64,000 bases of DNA, from positions 620,001-684,000 of the forward strand of contig NZ_QCZF01000001.1 of NCBI RefSeq assembly GCF_003075095.1, given 5' to 3'. The notes beneath the pieces were generated by a model that worked only from the letters and a program-made list of their open reading frames with translations, had not been told where the DNA came from and did not search any database. Source of the stretch: Blastococcus litoris. GTDB taxonomy: Bacteria > Actinomycetota > Actinomycetes > Mycobacteriales > Geodermatophilaceae. Both the position numbers and the translations under genes were made by a program. Of the stretch, positions 59,588 to 64,000 are shown one piece after another; position 1 is the first letter of the stretch; every line of letters begins with the position of its first letter.

Positions 59588-60562
59588 TCAGGCTCCCGGC
59601 TGTCCCGGGACACCCGCCGCTTCGACCAGGTGCTCGCCGGCAGCGCTGCGCCAGTACAGGACCTCGCGGCCCGATCGGCGCCGCTCGAGCAGCCCGGCAT
59701 CGAGCAGCACGCGCAGGTGTCCGCCCACGGAGCCGAGCGGCAAGCCGGTTGCTGCGGTGAGCGCACTGGTGCTGCGGGGTGCGGCCAGGAGGCCGAGGAT
59801 GCGCGCGCGGTTCCCGCCGAGGAGCCGCACGAGGGCGTCGGGCAGGGGCACGGGCTCCCCGGCCAGTGCGCCGGCCACCGGGTAGACCAGCGCGTACCGG
59901 TCCGGCAGGTGCCAGCTCACGGAGCTACCGCGGGTGTGCGCGGCGATGAACATGAGGTCGCTCCCGCGGACGTCACGCGGGGGGTAGGGGTGCACGTTCA
60001 CCTGAATCCGGCCGTTCGCCAGCCAGCGCACCCCGGCTGCCAGCCCGTCCAGGGCGCCGGACCAACCCTCGGTGCTCAACCGCGCGGTCCGCGCGACGAC
60101 GTCCGCCCGGAGGACGCGCAGCCGCCGGTCCCACTCGGAGCGGATGGTGCGCTCCCACACCCACCGGAGGAGCTCGGCCGCGGTCGCCGCGAGGCCGCTC
60201 CCGGTGAGCTCGCGTGGCAGGGCGCCGGAGGTGAACTCGAGGTCGGCCCGGATGCGGGCGTCGTCGAGCGACTCCAGGTACCGCAGTTCCTCGTCGAGGG
60301 CGAGGTTCGGGGCGGCGGGTGGAACGGTCAGGAAGTCCGCCGTCCACGTCGGCGCGAAGGCGTGCCGCACGAGGGCCGCCGCGACGGGGTCGGCGGCCAG
60401 ACGCCCGCGCAGCGCCGCGGCGTGCGCGTCCCGCCACGGCTGGTGCCACGGCAGGACCTGCCCGGACAGCAGGATCTTCAGGCCGGCGAGGGTCTCCGTG
60501 AGCTGCGAGGTGCCGAAGCGGGCGCGTGCCATCACGTCCGCATCGACGATCAGCTCACCCAC
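59588..60562 (-). CDS. ArsR-type helix-turn-helix regulator
   Basis: A 324-residue regulator. The C-terminal 80 residues are an ArsR/DUF5937-like winged helix (LVRLLGGNRARILGLLAAPRSTSALTAATGLPLGSVGGHLRVLLDAGLLERRRSGREVLYW). The larger N-terminal part is an alpha-helical domain seen in long actinobacterial ArsR-like proteins; its ligand is unknown. No Cys metal site is visible in the helix. GTG start; divergent from the MFS gene with only 50 nt between, so it probably controls that transporter and itself. Confidence 0.85.
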   Translation of the reverse strand: MGELIVDADVMARARFGTSQLTETLAGLKILLSGQVLPWHQPWRDAHAAALRGRLAADPVAAALVRHAFAPTWTADFLTVPPAAPNLALDEELRYLESLDDARIRADLEFTSGALPRELTGSGLAATAAELLRWVWERTIRSEWDRRLRVLRADVVARTARLSTEGWSGALDGLAAGVRWLANGRIQVNVHPYPPRDVRGSDLMFIAAHTRGSSVSWHLPDRYALVYPVAGALAGEPVPLPDALVRLLGGNRARILGLLAAPRSTSALTAATGLPLGSVGGHLRVLLDAGLLERRRSGREVLYWRSAAGEHLVEAAGVPGQPGA

Positions 60563-60612
60563 GTTTCGACCCTAGGCGAAACTCTGGGGAGCGGGCCTCC
60601 GGGCGGGAGAGC

Positions 60613-61836
60613 GTGCGCAGCGTGCCGACCTACCGATCCCTGTTCGCCCACCGGGAGTTCCGGGCCCTGTGGTGCAGCAGCGCCCTCGCCACCGTGGCCG
60701 CCACGATGTCGAGCCTCGCCCTGGCGACCGTCGTGCACCGCGAGACCGGGTCGGCCCTCCTGACGGCGGTGGCGATGTTCGGCCCGTCGACGGCCCAGGT
60801 CCTGGGCGCCACCACCCTCATGTCGGCGGCCGACGCGACCCCACCGCGGCGCACCCTGACGCAGGTCGGCGCGGTGTCGACCGCGGCACTCGCCCTGCAG
60901 ACGATCCCGGCGCTGGGCACGCCGACCCGGCTGCTGGTCGTGCTCGTCGCGGCGTACGTGCTCTCCGTCGGTTCGGGTGCACGGTGGGGGCTGCTCAGCC
61001 AGGTCGTGCCGGCGGAGAGCTTCGCGCTGGGCCGGTCGACCATGAACGTCGCCGTGGGCGCCTTCCAGGTGGTCGGGTTCGCCACGAGCGGGCTGCTGCT
61101 CGCCGCGTTCTCCGTTCCTCAGGTCTTCCTGCTCGCGACGTTGGTGTCGGGCGCGGCGGTGCCGGTGCTCCGGTGGGGCATCGCCGAGCGGCCGCCCCGG
61201 CGGGCCGCGCGAGCCGGCTTCCGCGAGACGTGGCGGGGCAACCGCGAGCTGCTGGCGCACCGCCACACGCGCGCGCTGCTGCTCGCGCTCTGCCTCCCCA
61301 ACGGGCTGGTGGTCGGTTGCGAGGCGCTGTTCGTGCCCTACGCGGACGAGCAGGCGGGCTGGCTGCTGGCCGCCGGAGCGGTCGGAATGATGACCGGTGA
61401 CCTCGTCGTCGGCCGGTTCCTCGACGCCCGGGCCCGGAGGCGCACGAACACGGGACTGCGGGTCCTCCTGGCCGCGCCGTTCCTCGTCTTCCTGCTCGAC
61501 CCGGGGATCCCGCCGGCCACGCTCCTGGTGGCGTGCGCGACCGTCGGGTACGCCGCGTCCCTGACCCAGCAGGAGTGGCTGGTGGCCCTCACCCCGCTGG
61601 CGTTGCGCGGCCAGGTGCTCGGCGTCGAGTCGTCGGTCCGGATGACCTTCCAGGGCGTCTGCGCCGTCCTGGCTGGCGCCCTCGCCGACGTCGTCCCCAC
61701 CGGGACGGCGATCGGCGTGCTGGCCGCGGCGTCGCTGGCCGTGTCGCTCGGGCTGACACCGGCGCTGCGGCGCGCGGCCGACGCCGCGACGCCGTCCCGG
61801 GTAGGAGAACCGGGCCCGTACCCTGAGTACCCGTGA
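60613..61836 (+). CDS. Major facilitator superfamily transporter
   Basis: A 407-residue membrane protein with about 10-12 hydrophobic segments and an MFS_3/Bcr-like pattern (YRSLFAHREFRALWCSSALATVAATMSSLALATVVHRETGSALLTAVAMFGPSTAQ, DLVVGRFLDARARRRT). The substrate cannot be told; drug efflux is the usual role when divergent from an ArsR-type gene. GTG at 60613 with GGGAG 3-5 nt upstream; a second GTG at 60622 is possible. Its stop overlaps ychF (GTGA). Confidence 0.88.
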   Translation: MRSVPTYRSLFAHREFRALWCSSALATVAATMSSLALATVVHRETGSALLTAVAMFGPSTAQVLGATTLMSAADATPPRRTLTQVGAVSTAALALQTIPALGTPTRLLVVLVAAYVLSVGSGARWGLLSQVVPAESFALGRSTMNVAVGAFQVVGFATSGLLLAAFSVPQVFLLATLVSGAAVPVLRWGIAERPPRRAARAGFRETWRGNRELLAHRHTRALLLALCLPNGLVVGCEALFVPYADEQAGWLLAAGAVGMMTGDLVVGRFLDARARRRTNTGLRVLLAAPFLVFLLDPGIPPATLLVACATVGYAASLTQQEWLVALTPLALRGQVLGVESSVRMTFQGVCAVLAGALADVVPTGTAIGVLAAASLAVSLGLTPALRRAADAATPSRVGEPGPYPEYP

Positions 61837-62906
61837 GTCTCACCATCGGGATCGTCGGCCTGCCCAACGTCGGCAAGTCGACCCTCTTCAACGCCCTGAC
61901 CAAGAACGACGTGCTGGCCGCCAACTACCCGTTCGCGACCATCGAGCCCAACGTCGGTGTGGTGGGCGTGCCCGACCCGCGGCTGGAGAAGCTGGCGGAG
62001 CTCTTCGGGTCCCAGAAGATCATCCCGGCGACGGTGTCGTTCGTCGACATCGCCGGCATCGTGCGCGGCGCCTCCGAGGGTGCCGGCCTGGGCAACAAGT
62101 TCCTGGCCAACATCCGCGAGAGCGACGCGATCTGCCAGGTCATCCGGGTCTTCACCGACCCCGACGTCGTGCACGTCGACGGCAAGGTCAGCCCGTCCGA
62201 CGACATCGAGACCATCAACACCGAACTCCTCCTGGCCGACCTGCAGACCCTCGAGAAGGCGATCCCGCGGCTCGAGAAGGAGATGCGCAAGGACAAGGAG
62301 AAGGCCGAGCTGCACAGGGCGGCCGTCGAGGCGCAGCAGGTCCTGAACGAGGGCAGGACCTTGTTCGCCGCCGGCATCGACCCGGCGCCCCTGCGCGAGC
62401 TCGGCCTGATGACCACCAAGCCGTTCCTCTACGTCTTCAACGTCGACGAGGAGGAGCTCGGCAACGAGGAGCTGATCGCCGAGCTGCGCGGCCTCGTGGC
62501 ACCGGCCGAGGCGATCCTCATGGACGCCAAGATCGAGTCGGAGCTGGCCGAGCTCCCCGCCGAGGAGGCCGCCGAGCTGCTGGCCGGCATCGGGCAGGAC
62601 GAGCCCGGTCTCGACCAGCTCGCCCGCGTCGGCTTCGCCACCCTGGGCCTGCAGACCTACCTGACAGCGGGCCCCAAGGAAGCGCGCGCCTGGACCATCC
62701 CCGTCGGCGCGACCGCCCCGCAGGCGGCCGGAGTCATCCACACCGACTTCCAGCGCGGCTTCATCAAGGCCGAGATCGTCTCCTTCGACCAGCTCGTCGA
62801 GGCAGGCTCCATGACCGAGGCCAAGTCCAAGGGCTGGGTCCGCATGGAGGGCAAGGACTACGTCATGCAGGACGGCGACGTCGTGGAGTTCCGCTTCAAC
62901 GTCTGA
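61833..62906 (+). CDS. ychF: Redox-regulated ATPase/GTPase YchF
   Basis: A 357-residue OBG-family P-loop protein: G1 [28 protein letters not shown]3 [30 protein letters not shown], then a coiled-coil and the TGS domain ([42 protein letters not shown]). YchF binds ribosomes and is linked to stress responses. The GTG start overlaps the MFS stop, but a TACCCT box 8 nt upstream suggests its own leaderless transcript. Confidence 0.96.
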   Translation: MSLTIGIVGLPNVGKSTLFNALTKNDVLAANYPFATIEPNVGVVGVPDPRLEKLAELFGSQKIIPATVSFVDIAGIVRGASEGAGLGNKFLANIRESDAICQVIRVFTDPDVVHVDGKVSPSDDIETINTELLLADLQTLEKAIPRLEKEMRKDKEKAELHRAAVEAQQVLNEGRTLFAAGIDPAPLRELGLMTTKPFLYVFNVDEEELGNEELIAELRGLVAPAEAILMDAKIESELAELPAEEAAELLAGIGQDEPGLDQLARVGFATLGLQTYLTAGPKEARAWTIPVGATAPQAAGVIHTDFQRGFIKAEIVSFDQLVEAGSMTEAKSKGWVRMEGKDYVMQDGDVVEFRFNV

Positions 62907-62919
62907 CCGGGGCTCGGCG

Positions 62920-64000
62920 TCACACCCGGCCGCGCAGGATGCGGCGCCAGTAGACCTGCGGCAGCCCGTAGCGGTCGAAGAACCACTGCCAGCGGCGGGG
63001 CACGAACGGGTCGAGGAACGGCACCGACGGGCTCGGCCGGCCGTCGCGGTCGACCTCGTTCAGCATCAGCTTCCGCCGCCCGACGGTGATCGGCATGACC
63101 GTGTAGCCGTCGTACCGGTGGAGCTCCTTCCCCTTCTGCGCGGCCGCGAGGTTCTTGGACAGCACGTTCACCTGCTTGCGCAGTGCGCCGCCCGAGGGGC
63201 GGGTGGCGAGGTCCGCCGCGTCGCCGATCGCCCACACCGACGGGTGCCGGCGGGAGCGCAGCGTCTCCGGGTCGACGTCCACCAGGCCGGGGGAGGAGTC
63301 GGCCGCCAGACCGGCCTCGGCGATCCATGCCGGCGCCCGGTAGTGCGGCACCGCGTGCGCGAAGGTGACGTCCTCGAGCACGCGCCGTCCTGCGGGGGAA
63401 GCGACCGTCAGGGCGTGGGTGTCCCAGTCCACCCGCTCGACCCGCGCCTCGCGGAGCACGTCGACGCCGTATCCGGCGAAGGTCTCCTCCAGGTAGCGGT
63501 CGGCCTCCGGGATCCCCGTCGCGGTCGCCGCCGGCAGGACGAGCCGCACGTCGAGGTCGGCCAGCACCCCGGCCCGCCGCCAGTGGTCGCACGCCATGAG
63601 CAGCGGCTTCAGCGCCGTCGGCGCGCACGACGCCGGCTCCGGCGGCACCGTGAACACGACGGTCCCGCTGCGGAGGGGTGCCAGCCGCTGCCACACCACC
63701 GGCGTGCTGCCCGGGACGTACGAGGAGGCCGCCCAGCCGTCGGCGTACGCCTGCTGCAGGCCCGGCGTCGCGTCCCAGTCCTCGACCAGCCCCGGGCAGA
63801 GGACCAGCGTCGAGCAGCCCAGCGTCCGGCCACCCCGCGTGCGGACGGTCAGCGCGTCGGCGTCGACGGCCACCACGCTGTCGCGGACCCAGGTGCACCC
63901 GTCGGGCACCACCTCTGCCATGGGGCGTTCCAGGTCGGTCATCGACGCCTCGCCGCCGGCGACGTAGTTCAGCAGCGGCTTGTACCGGTGCACCGGCTGG
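62920..64000 (-). CDS. NAD(P)/FAD-dependent oxidoreductase (SQR/NDH-2-like), 5' end missing
   Basis: At least 360 residues; the first part lies beyond the window. The visible start PVHRYKPLLNYVAGGEASMTDLERP corresponds to the 'YKPLL-x-x-V-A-x-G' segment of the sulfide:quinone reductase/type II NADH dehydrogenase family. Then come LGCSTLVLCPGLVEDWDATPGL, VVFTVPPEPASCAPTALKPLL, SVWAIGDAADLATRPSGGALRKQVNVLSKNLAA (second FAD motif, G-D-A/C) and the membrane-facing C-terminus YDGYTVMPITVGRRKLMLNE. The VVFTVPPEP-x-x-C segment favours SQR-like over NDH-2. A start at 63993 (GTG) is possible but unlikely given the missing Rossmann motif. Confidence 0.8.
   Translation of the reverse strand, partial: QPVHRYKPLLNYVAGGEASMTDLERPMAEVVPDGCTWVRDSVVAVDADALTVRTRGGRTLGCSTLVLCPGLVEDWDATPGLQQAYADGWAASSYVPGSTPVVWQRLAPLRSGTVVFTVPPEPASCAPTALKPLLMACDHWRRAGVLADLDVRLVLPAATATGIPEADRYLEETFAGYGVDVLREARVERVDWDTHALTVASPAGRRVLEDVTFAHAVPHYRAPAWIAEAGLAADSSPGLVDVDPETLRSRRHPSVWAIGDAADLATRPSGGALRKQVNVLSKNLAAAQKGKELHRYDGYTVMPITVGRRKLMLNEVDRDGRPSPSVPFLDPFVPRRWQWFFDRYGLPQVYWRRILRGRV

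Overview
The window is very GC-rich and nearly every gene starts with ATG or GTG in a dense, overlapping layout. Gene content (CsrA/FliW with a full flagellar set, a DUF222-HNH 13E12-type gene, DUF1707, DUF4245 and DUF6542 proteins, and xseB-xseA-(Rv1109c-like)-ispH in mycobacterial order) points to a motile high-GC actinomycete. Geodermatophilaceae (Blastococcus/Geodermatophilus/Modestobacter) is the most likely family, but this is an inference from content and not a database match. I saw no rRNA, tRNA, IS element, phage or CRISPR array.

Positions 1-30.8 kb hold one flagellar locus. On the minus strand, reading from high to low coordinates, the units are: (a) fliA (sigma-28 type); (b) fliC with its own promoter, leader and terminator; (c) fliD-fliS-fliT-like; (d) a glycosyltransferase; (e) flgB-flgC-fliE-fliF-fliG-fliH-fliI-fliJ-(NlpC/SLT hydrolase)-fliK-flgD-flgE, closed by a hairpin at 8085-8117; (f) flbD-motA-motB-fliL, closed by a hairpin at 5477-5512; (g) fliM-fliN-fliO-fliP-fliQ-fliR-flhB-flhA, the last cut by the window edge. 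On the plus strand, divergent from fliA, lie flgN-flgK-flgL-fliW-csrA, an unknown protein and a divergent sigma-factor-like protein. Seven transcription starts here, plus one at 40.4 kb, carry a shared motif: a -35 box near CTCAAG or GTCAGG, exactly 15 bp, then a -10 box near GCCGATGA. I read this as the FliA promoter of this organism.

Positions 30.8-38.4 kb are a mixed stretch: a winged-helix/DUF559 nuclease-like gene flanked by mirrored palindromes, a secreted beta-propeller, two unknown proteins, a large cell-wall protein with NlpC-like and VanY-like domains, a 63-residue protein and citrate synthase.

Positions 38.4-44.5 kb look like a second flagellar-associated locus. A large glycosyltransferase has a FliA-type promoter. 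Divergent from it is an operon with an LpxA-like acyltransferase, an FkbH-like HAD protein, an acyl carrier protein and a VOC protein, followed by a TylF-like methyltransferase. I infer that it builds or attaches an acylated, possibly methylated, glycan on flagellin.

Positions 44.5-64 kb are mostly housekeeping: fumC, glpX, xseBA, ispH, rmuC, a DNA-repair pair (MGMT and an Ada-AlkA fusion), a YjbR protein, a DUF222-HNH gene behind a LexA-like box, an ArsR-type regulator divergent from an MFS transporter, ychF, and a partial FAD oxidoreductase at the right edge. Several of these have a -10 hexamer only 7-8 nt from the start codon, so their mRNAs are probably leaderless.
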